Shown here piece by piece: positions 54,064 to 64,000 of a stretch of 64,000 nucleotides of DNA. Every line of letters begins with the position of its first letter. Within the stretch, counting starts at the first letter, position 1. The notes beneath the pieces were generated by a model. The model searched no databases. It worked only from the letters and a program-made list of their open reading frames with translations, and had not been told where the DNA came from. The position numbers and the translations under genes were made by a program. The stretch is from Brachycybe producta (Eukaryota; Arthropoda; Diplopoda; Playtdesmida; Andrognathidae). Where the stretch lies: the NCBI GenBank assembly GCA_036925085.1, contig JAUPFP010000023.1, positions 2,752,278 to 2,816,277 of the forward strand. The letters run 5' to 3'.

Positions 54064-55328
54064 AAGCATCACACTTGAAAATTTACTAAAACTCTATTTG
54101 AGTCTGTATTAATTTCCCCACAGGTTAAAGGCAGATTTTTAATTTAATATTTGTTATTATTGGTATTTTTCTCGCCACTGGCTACATGAGAATTAATTTA
54201 ATGAAGGTTTTTTGAGAGTATTTATCTAGCCTTTTTTTTTAACACTTTTGAGACTATTACTCACACTCTCCTCACTCTTTACTAGTCTTTAGGGCTGTTT
54301 TAGTTCACGACCTTTTATGCAAAATAAAAGAAAATGAATTAAATATAGGGATGGGTGGAGGTGGGGGGACTTTGATAAAATTACTTAAATGTAATATATT
54401 TAAACATATAAGATATTATTTAATGATAAAAATATTTTAACTATATTTTACTATATTTTAATAATCAAATATTAGTTTAATTTATAATATTTTAATGGTG
54501 AATAATTAGTTTGATTTATAAAATATTGGATAGAAAAACGATTAATTTGTAAAAATAAACATAGGGCCTACTGCTTTTTTATTAAAAAAAACTAATATTG
54601 CTAGAACTATTTATAGGTCCCATTTATAAGGTTTTTTTGGGGAGGTTTTAAGGATGTGTTTTATTTTGAATGAAATGGAGGGAATAAAAAAACAGAATTC
54701 AGGAAAGAATACCACTGCGTTTTTGTTGTTGTTGGCTTGCTTTTGAAATTTTAGTCAAAAGAAAAAGACCTTTTTGGTATTATTTTGATAAAAGAAAATC
54801 AACAATTCAAAACTTCTTTTTTTTTGCGGGGTATTTCAATGGTTATTTTATCTCCTGTTTCAATAGCATTTCAATAACAATTTTACCATTTTGAGACGAA
54901 TGTTTTTTTCTCTCCCATTTCTTTTTTTTTGTGTGTGGAACATATACAATTGAAAAATAGATATATACTCAGAAGAAAAAAAAAGCAACAATAACAACTT
55001 AAAAAAAAAGAATGGAGCTTTTTGGACTTTATATGAAAAATGTAATTCGTTTTTGCATTTTATTTTTTATGGTAAGGAAAAAAAATAAAATAAAAGGAAA
55101 TTGAGATTTGTTGGATATTTTTGGGATATATTTTATTGACAAGAGAACGTTGAACTTTAATTTATTGAGAGATTTGCATAAAAAAATTATCATTTCAAAT
55201 TTTCTACAATAGTTGTTGGGATTTCTTCAATTTTTTTTTCTGATGAGTTGCTGTTGGACAAATAAAACATGACGAAAGTCTGTAGCAAATGAATGATGGA
55301 GTACATTTTTTGTTAATCATTATTAAGA
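54064..55328. other. A/T-rich spacer
   Basis: A/T tracts (54380-54560) and homopolymers. A short frame starting ATGGAGCTTTTTGG (55012) ends near a GTAAGG, but has no acceptor or other support. Confidence 0.45.
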
Positions 55329-55505
55329 ACTAGTAGGGTAACTCGTCATACATGATGGGACATTCTAGTTTAATTATTTTATTCAAATACTGAAGGTCAC
55401 TCAATGAAGGACGTTTCTCTCTCCCATCGCCTTCACATGTGTTTGCTTAAAGGTTTTTGTCCTTGTTTGTATAGTGTTATACACAGACAGACAAAGCTTA
55501 TTATA
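55329..55505 (-). mobile_element. Helitron fragment, minus orientation, helicase codons lost
   Basis: ACTAGTAGGGTAACTCGTCA and TGATGGGACATTCTAG form the inverted 3' terminus (hairpin plus CTAGT on the minus strand). The distal end has GTTTTTGTCCTTGTTTGTAT and ACACAGACAGACAAAGC, as in the 5'-side sequence of the other copies. Confidence 0.65.
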
Positions 55506-55837
55506 AGCACCCACATCTACGAGAGTATTTATCTTTCTCTCTAGAACGCTCTGACATGCATGGAACCTGTAGACCATGTATAAGTGTAGATGGAGCATAT
55601 GTCATAGCAGCTGCTAGAAGTCTCAGCAGTTTATCCTAGGAATGTCATGTTTCACAATCAGTTTTGCCCAAGGCACGTGACAAGTACCTCTTGGTATGTT
55701 GGTCCCAAGGTTTATTTCAGGTGCTCTGTCTACCCATATTCATCGTCTAAGGTTTATGCTTTATGCTGCTAGATGGCGTTTGCAATTGCACTATCCGTGC
55801 TGACGTTGTGTCAGTGGTAACTTATACCATCGCCTAT
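55506..55837. other. Spacer, nothing recognised
   Basis: Mixed composition without TIRs or exon signals. Confidence 0.4.
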
Positions 55838-55932
55838 GATAGTGAATAGGCGGCAGCCACGTTTGTTCTATTTTTCACCAGTTGTTGAAATTTTGAAAAA
55901 GTTCATATTTTCACCCCAGTGGAAACAAGGCC
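55838..55932. repeat. F2 right-arm fragment
   Basis: TATGATAGTGAATAGGCGGC, ATTTTTCACCAGTTG and CACCCCAGTGGAAACAAGGCC, then TAA (55933-55935). The left arm is missing. Confidence 0.7.
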
Positions 55933-55935
55933 TAA

Positions 55936-56608
55936 GGATAAAAAAATGGGACATGATTATGTTTCATATGGTTCAATTTGGACATGTAATTCGAATTTTC
56001 TTTTATATTTTATAAGAAAATTACGTGTTGGTGTTTGACCACAGGAAACATGAGACTTATTTTTTTTTATATCAAGTTTGTCCCGAAAGATTTCTTTCTT
56101 AAAACTTGAGAACGCTTTTTTTCAATCTTATGGGATTGTTACGATTTCTTAACTCAATTGAGTTCCGTTCAACCTTTCGAAACTTACAATTTCACTTCAA
56201 AAAGAAAAAAAAATGTATTTTACTTTGTATACAATTCAGGTTTGCTTATCTGTATTTTCTATTTATAACACAGAATTATTATTGGTCCTTCAGGAAGTAA
56301 TTTTATTTTATCATCGATATAGATATATAGATTTTTTTATAACTCTTATTTTTTTCATAGTGCGCTGTGGTGAGACCTTTGTTGTCCATTATCACCATGT
56401 CTTGTCGTCTTAAATCGATTAGCGATTTTATTTTGGTGTTGATTCCCTTATGTTTTTAAAAGTTCCATTAACAAACTTTTATTGTCTCGTGAGAAATAAG
56501 AAAACAGATTGTTGTATAATTGGAGTTTTTGAGAAACAGAGAGAAAGAGAGAAAAAAAAACATGATGAGTTGGGACTTAAAAGTTTTCAAATTTGTTGAA
56601 AAGTTTTC
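55936..56608. other. A/T-rich spacer
   Basis: T-rich frames at 56106-56413 have no exon context. A GAGAGAAAGAG tract lies near 56535. Confidence 0.45.
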
Positions 56609-56611
56609 TAA

Positions 56612-56783
56612 AGCTGGGTACAAATAAAATAGTCAATTTTGGCTTGTCCATATTTAGAGGTTTCTTTTGAAATTTTTATTTTCATGTTCTTGTCCATTGC
56701 AAAGCATTGAAATTTGAAGAAATGCGTATAAATGTTACCACGCCCAGGATTGACAAGCCAGATTTGACAATCTGAACCCAGCT
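56612..56783. mobile_element. Harbinger-like miniature element (AGCTGGGTACA ends), 172 bp
   Basis: Left AGCTGGGTACAAATAAA and right TTGACAATCTGAACCCAGCT are inverted repeats; inner TTTTGGCTTGTCC pairs with GACAAGCCAGA. TAA flanks both sides (56609-56611 and 56784-56786). Confidence 0.8.
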
Positions 56784-56975
56784 TAAGATGGCAGATACAT
56801 TATTTATTTTGCATTTGTCCCACTTGGATGGCGCCACTGCAGTGGCTCCATAGACGTTTTTTATAAAAATTTGGATGCAAAAATGTCAAGCAAACTTTTT
56901 TTTAGAAACAACATTATGAAAACAATTCAAATTGTTTTCAAAACTAGAATGGTAGAAGATTATGCTAAAAGCTTA
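56784..56975. repeat. F1 arm fragment (copy F)
   Basis: TTAAGATGGCAGATACATTA, GGATGGCGCCACTGCAGTGG and CTCCATAGACGTTTTTTAT, then ATTCAAATTGTTTTCAAAAC. Only one arm of F1 remains. Confidence 0.65.
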
Positions 56976-57802
56976 AGATCATTAATTTTTAAAATTACCT
57001 TAAAATATCTCAATCCAGTAATAATTTTACTAAATTATAATTAAAATAAATATTCAAATAATTGGATTTACGAAAGTTTTCACAATTCTAATAAAAGAAA
57101 AATTAAGAGGTTTGATTAAAAATAACTCTAGTTGGTGTTCACTGTTTTTGTATTTGTGAACTTATCATCATCAGATCATTTAAACAGAACTTCAGACGTA
57201 TATTTTTTTATTATTAATTTATATGCTAAATTTGCATCAAAGAGCTGAACTTCAATTTTGATAGGAGCTTTTACTTTTTTTGAGCCCATGTCTCAAAATA
57301 TAGCCTAATTTGCTTTTGAATGCAGATTTTGTTTTGGAATAAAACAGCAGCATCAACAGCAGCATCCTTTGCTGCTAAGATACCATTTTGTCAAATATAG
57401 ATAAAGAGATAGAGATAGTAATAGAGTTAAAAGTCCCTCCCTTCGATCTTTCAACTCAACCTGTAGCCTAGTATACTACTGTATATTACATTGAAGCCTA
57501 TATAGAGTATATGTACAAAAGAGAAGTGCTATTTTCAGTGTTTTGCAGGTTCCATAAATAAAAAAAAAGGATGTTCAAATGTTTTTACGACTGTAGCTTA
57601 GATATAGTCATATAATATATTCGAAAATATAAAATATCTGGGGCCTTGTGTGTGTGTTGTGTTCAATTATGGAGAAATAGAGAGAGAGAGACGTTTCTGT
57701 GCCATTTTTCCACCATCAAACGTCATAAAAATGTAAATTATTCTTCGAGATGCATTCAGTCAGTCAGTCAGTCAATCAATGCAGCAAAACATCATATAGG
57801 CA

Positions 57803-57835
<33 letters not shown>

Positions 57836-57911
57836 TCCTATTTATGATTGGCATTTATTTGTGTGATATCGTCGTGTTTTTTAATATGTCTATGTGTTTT
57901 TGCTTTGGTAG
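56976..57911. other. Spacer with CAGT and AG microsatellites
   Basis: A (CAGT)n run (about 57756-57774), an (AG)n run (about 57803-57828) ending in G's, and AGAGATAG words near 57405. No coding support for the 89-codon frame. Confidence 0.5.
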
Positions 57912-57914
57912 TTA

Positions 57915-59030
57915 AGCCTACTACACACTTGGGATACCAAATCGTGTGGCAGTGTATCGGAATTGTCTAGTGACTGTCGAGTTACAGTTGTGAGACTTTG
58001 TATTTAGATAGTAGACTATACATAACTAATTTTAAATTAGAGTGACATCCCATACGCACGACATTGCCTGCAAAAATTCTTTATCAGATTGAGAGTTTAC
58101 TCAATGGTCCACATGTTTACTCCTTGAGGACTATAAACTGACTGACGAGTTCCTTGTATCGCAACTTGTCCACACAATGAAATGTTGCACAGCATTTTAT
58201 CATGTTTTCCATTTCAGATGGGATACAAAAGACATGGGAGTTTTTGTCTCGCAATAGTCTAGACTTCGGAACATTGTCTGTAGACAGTCTATTTCGACAG
58301 TTACTAGACAAGGCCATGTACTTAAGTGTTGCACGACAATGTATGACACTGTCCTTTTGACTGCTGAGATTCGTTTGCGAGACTTTGTATCTAGACCGGT
58401 GGTTCTCAGCCAGGGGGGAATTCTCCCTGGGGAATTTTAGGGTTCCAGGGAGGGTGGAAGGGTTCAGCAAATTGTGGTGTGGTGTGTAGTTTTTTAAAAA
58501 TTTAATCTGCAAAACTCAATAAAGTTTATTGAATATCGGATTAAAAATTGATTCTTGAACATGCAGTATTAGTTTCATTTGCAAAATTAAATTATTATTT
58601 AAAATTTTAAACTTTTAAAGACCAGAAAGTGTTTCAAGAAATTCTGTTATAATATAAACTTAAGAAACGTTTTCTCACAAGAAACACCATCATCATGCGC
58701 GAAACGTCAACACCAAAAAGACTAGAGACAGGAGGAATGAGTCAAGGTGTGGGGACGGTACAAAGTACCTCAAAAGTGGTGCATGCACTGCACTGTTCAT
58801 AGCAAGTACCCACCATCAATGCCTAGATCCTATCTCGCCACACGTTCACACTACGAAATGTTGAGCAACATTGTATTATGTTTTCCATTTTGGGTGAGAT
58901 TTTGTCTCGCAACAGTCTCGAGACTGAAACATTGTTTGTAGACAGTATAGCAGCAACTGTATCTCGACAGTTGCTAGACAAGGCGAGATACTAGTGTCCC
59001 TTGACTTTGTATTCAAGTGTGTACTAGGCT
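57915..59030. mobile_element. Large Harbinger-like TIR element, ~1.1 kb
   Basis: Left AGCCTACTACACACTTGGG and right CAAGTGTGTACTAGGCT are inverted repeats with TTA on both sides (57912-57914 and 59031-59033). The interior has two diverged direct copies of a ~140-bp unit (58176-58312 and 58855-58985; TCATGTTTTCCATTT, TTTTGTCTCGCAA, CATTGTCTGTAGACAG). Between them is a hAT-like terminus GGTGGTTCTCAGCCAGG (58398). The 131-codon minus-strand frame (58117-58512), the longest in the window, spans these repeats and has no transposase motif I recognise. Confidence 0.7.
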
Positions 59031-59033
59031 TTA

Positions 59034-59879
59034 GAGAGACGCAGAGATAAAGAGACAAGAAATGAAAGAAAGAAAAGAAGAAAAAAAACGTTTTCCCCTA
59101 TGGCAATATACCTTACATGCTAAGCAATTCCACTAATGGGATCAATTATCGCTAATTATAATAAGGAGATGAGTTAAATTTAAGAGAAACTTTTAAGTTT
59201 AATGACATTTTCTCTCCTATACATATGTTAGTGTAAGTGTTAATACAATTTATTTGGCTGAAACAAAATTAGTTTCACATTTATCTCGCTCGCTCTCTCT
59301 CTTGTATTGTAATTTCTTGTACTATGTGTTTGTTGTGGCTAACATTAGTTTTCATGTCTCCATAATAATCTAAAAATGTAACTTTAGGTTTGTTTTTAAT
59401 TGTTGGTTGTGTTATTGTTGCTATTTCTTTATTGATCCACCATTTCTAAAGGCTTCTTCTCTCATGCGTGTTTGTCATTATTATTAGAGATTTTTGGATG
59501 AGTTTTTGTTGTTGCTGTTAAATCTTGTTGTAAGTTTGCCATTCTCAAAGATGTATATTGTGATTTACGCTATGGTTAGCCAATGTGACAGCTGTCATAA
59601 TGAAACACAAGACTAGAAGAAACATGTAACAATGTTGTTGTTGTTTTTTTTTCTTCTTCTTCCTGGAGGTAGGAATACATACAAAATGTGTCTATGGGTG
59701 ATTTATGTACATTGTATTCCAATTAAGGACTATAGAATATAAATCCATGGTTGTCAGTTACCTGGGGTTCAGTCTCACATGTGGAATCATCTTCACACTT
59801 GTTATGTATTTTTGTGTATGTGTGAACAATCAAAAGTGAGGAAATTGGTTGTCTCTCACAATATGGCGCACAAGAGCTT
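59034..59879. other. Gene-free spacer
   Basis: CTCGCTCGCTCTCTCTC near 59287, GTT triplets near 59625-59643, and A/T-rich sequence. Confidence 0.45.
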
Positions 59880-61920
59880 AAGTTCTTTTTAATACAAATT
59901 CGATTTTTGGCTGTTTTTTGAAAAAAAATATTTGCTATTTTTTTCGAATTGTCAACTTCGGCCAAACGGCCAAAAATCAAACGCCTAATTATTTAAAAGT
60001 ATTGAAAAGTCCTCAGTAGGGCTCAATTTTTTTAAAAAAAAGACCATAAATTCGATATTTATGGTCTTTTTTTTAAAAAAAATTGAGCCCTCCTGAAGAC
60101 TTTTCAATACGTTTAAATAATTAGGAGTTTGATTTTTGGCCGTTTTATTAAATTAAAACTTATAGACGTTTTCAACTTTGTTGAATTTACTGAGTTTTTA
60201 AAAATTTTGGGGATTTCTGGGATTAATTAAGCCATCCTGCAGTATTTTCAGTGTTTTTACTGCTTTTGGGTCAATTTTCTTTTATAAAAAAAGTAAAGTT
60301 TATAGACTATTTACTTGTTTTTTCTTCTTAAATCTTCAACTTTGTTGAATTTACTGACTTTTAAAAAAAATTGAGTCCTCCTGATGGCTTTTCAGTTCAT
60401 TTAATTATTTTAACGGTTGATTTTTGGCCGTTTTTTAAATGTAAAATTTATTGACGTTTTCAACTTTGTCGAATTTACTACTTTTTGGAATTTTTTGTAA
60501 CAATTAAGCCCTTTTCAAGTATCTCCAGTGTCTAATTTTATTCGGTCAATTTTGTGGCCGTTTTTTTTTGTTGAAAAAGTGAAGTTTAAAGACTATTTTT
60601 ATTTTTTTTTTTATTTTCAAATTTGTTAAGAGCCTAGATCCACGTCCATCTTGTTGTTTTGAGCAGACGACAACGAGACAAATGAGTGTTCTTATATGGT
60701 GTTACTAAAACTGCAAGAAATCGCCTCACAATCGCTCAATTCAAATACAGTAAAGCGCAAAATGCAATAAAAAGTATTGTTCTTCACGTGCTCCATTTAT
60801 ATAATTTTTGAAAAGATCCTTCTATTTTTAAACATGGTTCAAAGTCGTTCGTTTTTTCAACCCCATGTTAAATCCTATAGGATCAAAAACCGTCCCACAA
60901 ACATTTGAAAAACTCTCGTTAAAACTGATTTAGAACAATAACAAAATAATTAGCACATACTTTCATGTATTGGCTTCACGATGTTTCGTTTTTATCAATT
61001 TTGAAAAGGTCCTTCTATTTTTTAATAACGTTTAAAATCGTACGTTTTTAAACTCCATGTTAAGTCCCATAGGACTAAAACACTGTCCAACAAAAGTTAA
61101 GAGAACTCTGATTAAAAATGATTTAGAGCAATCAGAAAAATTAGCACGTACTTACACGTGTTTATTGCCTTCAGGATTATTCCTTTTTCTAAATTTTAAA
61201 AGGGCTTTCTATTTTTAAATAACATTTAAAATCTTACGTTTTTTTAACTCCATGTTAAGTCCCATAGGAGCAAAAAACTGTCACCCAAACATTTGAAGAA
61301 ATCCCGTTAAAAACAACTCAGAACAATAACAAAATTATTATTACGTGCATTAATCTACTGCCTTCATAATGTTTTCGTTTTAAAAAGGTTAGCACGCGAA
61401 ATTATTTTTCTATTAATTATTATGTGACTTCGAACCGGGAGAAAAAACGTTAAAAAACCGTTTTTCAATCAACAACGATCGCAGCGCCTACATTCGGAGA
61501 AATTTTGAACTAAACGATGTATCTAGCCTCTTAAGTTCATTAGGCCCTACTTTTAAAGATGTTGTGACGTCTAGAACCAGTTGAGCCCTCTTGAGGCATT
61601 TTCAGTGAACTTAAATTCGTTTTAGTCGATTTTTGGCCGGGGGTATTTTTTTTTTTTTGGAGAAAAAAAAATTTATAAACTAATTTTGCTTTTTTTTAAT
61701 TTTCAACTTTATTGAATTCCTTATTTTTAAAAACGGTGATGTTTAGAATCAGTTGAGCATTTTTTGAGACATTTTCATTGTATTTAAATGTTTTTTGTGT
61801 GATTTTTTTTTGGCTGTTTTTAGAAAGAAAAAAAAAATAAAGGGTTACAGCTGTGTTTTTTGTATTTTTTTTTCTCCAATTTTCAACTTTGTGACTTTAA
61901 TTTTAAAGATTTTTTTTGGG
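59880..61920. repeat. Diverged tandem array (~130-170 bp units) with inverted first unit
   Basis: At least six units share the order TTGAGCCCTCCTGA, TTTTCAGT, TTGATTTTTGGCCGTTTT, TTTATAGACTATTTT and TTCAACTTTGTTGAATTTAC (starts near 60085, 60222, 60371, 60502, 61582 and 61753). The unit left of 60050 is inverted, giving a perfect palindrome across 60018-60093 (GGGCTCAATTTTTTTAAAAA and inverse) that extends on both sides. A TTAA-family element interrupts the array. Confidence 0.7.
60626..61534. mobile_element. TTAA-family element, copy 4, with three internal tandem units
   Basis: TTAA at 60626-60629 and 61531-61534; ends GAGCCTAGATCCACGTCC and ACGATGTATCTAGCCTC. In inverted orientation to copy 3 (41343) and nearly identical at both ends. 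It contains three ~190-bp tandem units (CCATGTTAAGTCCCATAGGA, ACATTTGAAGAA, TAGAACAATAACAAAATAAT) where copy 3 has two; the bodies are 901 and 705 bp, a difference of one unit. Confidence 0.85.
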
Positions 61921-62177
61921 AGAACGAGCAAGAAGAAGGAGTTATTCATTCTTTCTACTAAAAGTTTAGTTAGCTAGACTTTAATGAATAACAAATCTCT
62001 TGGTATATCTTTATACATAGAGGTATATATACCGTTGTAAATAGAAAATCTTAATAATATAATAAACAATGTGGTCATTTTTTTAGGTAAGAAATGAAAT
62101 TTTGGCGTGTCTGTCTGTCTATATAATGAAATTTGCCAAGAATTCTTTTTTTTCTTCTATAAAAATATAAACCCAAT
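61921..62177. other. A/T-rich spacer
   Basis: Short TA and GTCTGTCT words. A TAG-GTAAG junction near 62086 has no support as an exon edge. Confidence 0.4.
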
Positions 62178-62462
62178 GTTACCGTCAAAGTGGAAAATCA
62201 TTTATTCTACAGAATCACTAAACGTTGAGTATAAAACCGCCATTTCTTTAATACAGGATTGTTTGCTTGTTAAGGCAGTGTGTAGAATGTCTAAAATAGC
62301 AACCCAACAAAAGATATCTTTGAAGTTTTATTTTAGGCATTTCTTTCTGCATGTTGCCCTAGAATTCTATTAATTGTGCAAAATCCATGTTTTAGGTTGG
62401 TTTTAACACATTTGACTAGTGAATCTGTAGAATGACTGATTTTCCACTTTGGCGGAAAATAT
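62178..62462. mobile_element. GTTACCGTCA family TIR element, ~285 bp
   Basis: Left GTTACCGTCAAAGTGGAAAA and TTCTACAGAATCACTAA pair with right TTGACTAGTGAATCTGTAG and TGATTTTCCACTTTGGCGG. The 88-codon plus-strand frame here is element interior. Confidence 0.75.
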
Positions 62463-62943
62463 AAGATTCTACAGAATGTATTTATGGCAGTAAAGGTTTC
62501 ATTAAACATCAGTGCAGAGGTAAATATAAATAATGATATTTTCTCTCTGTGGGTTTATAGGCCCCTCTAGTGTGATGTAGGCTCTATGAGTTCGGTTTTT
62601 TTTTTAGCATGGACCGTGTTAAATGCGTAACCTTGACAATGCAGGGTCTGTGTTCGGAAACTAAATCCCTGTTTCTTTATTCTGTAACGAATCTAGAAGG
62701 ACGATTGCGCCACCTAGTAGACAAATTTTTTATAAGAAAAGAATTTCCGGATGTGTTTGATTTTTGCCTCACATGAAGAAGCCATTAGTGCAAACATAAC
62801 TTTTACATATATTATTGGAACTAATGTCGGGCATGACTAGTTCCAATAATTGAAAGTTCAAATAATCGAAAAAAAATGGACAAAAGTAAGAAGAAAAAAA
62901 AAACAATTGCAAAGAAAGTTTTTTACTTACAACATTATAAATT
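62463..62943. other. Spacer with a pogo-like fragment
   Basis: 62810-62880 (GGAACTAATGTCGGGCATGA, CTAGTTCCAATAATTGAAAG) resembles the left end of the pogo-like element at 17927. No second terminus. Otherwise nothing. Confidence 0.45.
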
Positions 62944-63225
62944 ACTAGTAGGGTAACCCGTCACAAATGACGGGGGCATCTAGTTTAATTTTATGTGAAT
63001 GTCCGGTTATCATGAAGTAATTTGCCTTGACCCTTTGCATTTTTTATAAGCACCTTAATATTGTTTGGGTTCTTGGATCGGGAGAGCGCAACATAAAGTT
63101 GACCATGAGAAAAAACCGGTTCATTTATTCATTTAAATTTATATAAATTCCGACGTTCTCAAACGTTTTTGTCGTTTTTTGTACAGCGTTATAGACAAAC
63201 AGACAAAACTTAATATATATAAAAT
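62944..63225 (-). mobile_element. Helitron fragment with helicase C-terminal codons and 3' terminus
   Basis: On the minus strand a frame around 63119-63069 reads EPVFSHGQLYVALSRSKNP, the conserved C-terminal motif (helicase motif VI region) of Helitron Rep-helicase proteins, continuing NNIKVLIKNAKGQ. It is followed by the 3' terminus: stem CCCGTCATTTGTGACGGG, then TTACCCTACTAGT (62949-62944). The upstream side has GACAAAAACG and GTCTGTTTGTC and ends at TATATATTAAG. The catalytic Rep and most helicase domains are absent. Confidence 0.85.
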
Positions 63226-63760
63226 ACTAGTGGGGTAACCCGTCATAAATGACGGGAGCAAAATTCACAGGCAATTGTGCCCAGCATTAGAATTTCTTTT
63301 CCTCTACCCTTTTATGACGTCAGATTAAGTAACAAACCAATTAGAAATTGATGACGTTCATAAAAGGTGGAAATGCTGGGCACAATTGAATGTGATAAAT
63401 TCTAGTTTAATTTTGCTACTATTATCCCCTCCCCTTTTTTATATTTGAAAGAGAAAATGAGCTTTTCATTTTCTCTGGTGTGCGCATGCGCGTCGTTTGT
63501 TCCTTTTTTACTCCTTTCATTTCAATTTCAGTCACCCCCTCTCCCTTTTTTCCTCCCTCCACGTTTCTCTCTCTCTCTCCCCCCTCTAAACTTTCCAACC
63601 TTTTCCCCTCTCCAATTTAATATCATGGGGTTCTTGGATTGGGAGTGTGCAACATATAGTTGACCTTGAGAAGAAAAAAAAGCGGTTCATTTATTCATTT
63701 AAATTTATATAAATTCCGACGTACTTCAAGGTTTTTGTACAGCGTTACTCAAAGAACGTA
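63226..63760 (-). mobile_element. Second Helitron fragment, head-to-tail with the first
   Basis: The 3' terminus (ACTAGTGGGGTAACCCGTCA on the plus strand, hairpin CCCGTCATAAATGACGGG) starts one base after the previous copy's TATATATAAAAT. The same helicase region is present around 63690-63628 but decayed (GQLYVAHSQSKNP, with L to H and R to Q changes). It carries an ACAGGC-type foldback and a pyrimidine-rich stretch (63500-63610) with an NRF1-like TGCGCATGCGCG at 63481. The 72-codon frame at 63445 is not a gene. Confidence 0.78.
63267..63394. mobile_element. ACAGGC foldback, copy 9 (variant), nested in a Helitron
   Basis: ACAGGCAATTGTGCCCAGCA and GGAAATGCTGGGCACAATTG form the arms; the centre retains CCAATTAGAAATTGATGACG. 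The right tip is diverged. Confidence 0.7.
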
Positions 63761-64000
63761 AGAAGGAAACATCAAAGGATCTTAGACGGGGTTGGTTTTT
63801 TTAGTTCATTCAAAATTTCATCTCGAGGGAGTCTAAAGCTAGTCCCTTCAAACGATCTTTGCCCATTGTGTTTCTGAGGAAAAGTAAAGAGATGTATGGG
63901 CCCCTGGAGCTAGCACAGTTTCCGAACATTGTTTGCTTGACACTGTATGTTAGTATTTTTCTTTAGTTTCCGGACACAGCCAGAGTAAAATATATTTTTT
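63761..64000. other. Right edge, nothing recognised
   Basis: Mixed composition with no repeat ends or exon signals visible before the window stops. Confidence 0.4.

Noticed and set aside
53866..54112. Arg-Glu and Ser-Leu frames on opposite strands
   Set aside because: Produced by the GA microsatellite.
55012..55085. Short frame starting ATGGAGCTTTTTGG and ending near GTAAGG
   Set aside because: No acceptor, very A/T-rich hydrophobic codons expected by chance, donor weak.
58117..58512. 131-codon minus-strand open frame, longest in the window
   Set aside because: It crosses a hAT-like terminus and repeated units inside a TIR element, has no recognisable domain and no exon context.
63445..63663. 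72-codon plus-strand frame with a hydrophobic start resembling a signal peptide
   Set aside because: It is the antisense of a decayed Helitron plus a pyrimidine-rich tract; no splice context.

Overview
The window looks like nuclear DNA from an invertebrate animal. It is strongly A+T-rich by eye, with long homopolymer and microsatellite tracts, spliceosomal-type signals, no operon-like or closely packed reading frames, and a very high density of short DNA-transposon derivatives. I cannot name the species. No rRNA, intact tRNA, CRISPR array or long coding region is visible. Almost every open frame of 60-130 codons lies inside a palindromic repeat, a microsatellite or A/T-rich sequence with no exon structure.

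The only coding sequence I can support is one small exon on the minus strand (11665-11765). It has a polypyrimidine tract and acceptor, a start codon two bases into the exon, a textbook signal peptide and a strong GTAAGT donor in phase 1. It looks like the first coding exon of a secreted peptide or neuropeptide-type precursor. A possible 5' non-coding exon (donor at 25658, minus) and a promoter-like cluster (NRF1 palindrome, CRE and CCAAT, about 26081-26183) lie upstream on the same strand. If they belong together, much of the left half of the window is one long intron. The remaining coding exons were not found.

The rest is a nested mosaic of repeats, several of which can be classified from target-site duplications seen directly. 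(1) TTAA-flanked foldback elements: long ~0.5-1.2 kb palindromes beginning GGTGGCTTTATAGA (F1) or GGTGGTTTTAAAG (F3), and a TTAAGAGGCTA family whose copies interrupt F1 and F3. (2) Elements with 3-bp TTA/TAA duplications (PIF/Harbinger-like), including the GGCCTTGTTTCCACT family (F2). (3) hAT-like miniature elements with 8-bp duplications, including nine copies of an ACAGGC foldback. (4) One pogo/Tigger-like element with TA duplication. (5) Four Helitron fragments, three still carrying codons of the helicase C-terminus. (6) A solo LTR with TATA box, poly(A) signal and 4-bp duplication.

Layout: 0-12 kb, nested F1/F2/Helitron block, several hAT-like elements, then the peptide exon; 12-20 kb, Harbinger-like, pogo-like and ACAGGC elements and two inverted copies of one ~400-bp element; 20-33 kb, an F3-rich zone with LINE/SINE-like tail fragments; 33-43 kb, F1 copies, a 125-bp TA tract and an alternating purine-pyrimidine tract; 43-54 kb, ACAGGC foldbacks, a ~510-bp dispersed duplication and the solo LTR; 54-64 kb, a large TIR element, a diverged tandem array (about 59.9-61.9 kb) interrupted by a TTAA element, and head-to-tail Helitron ends at the right edge.
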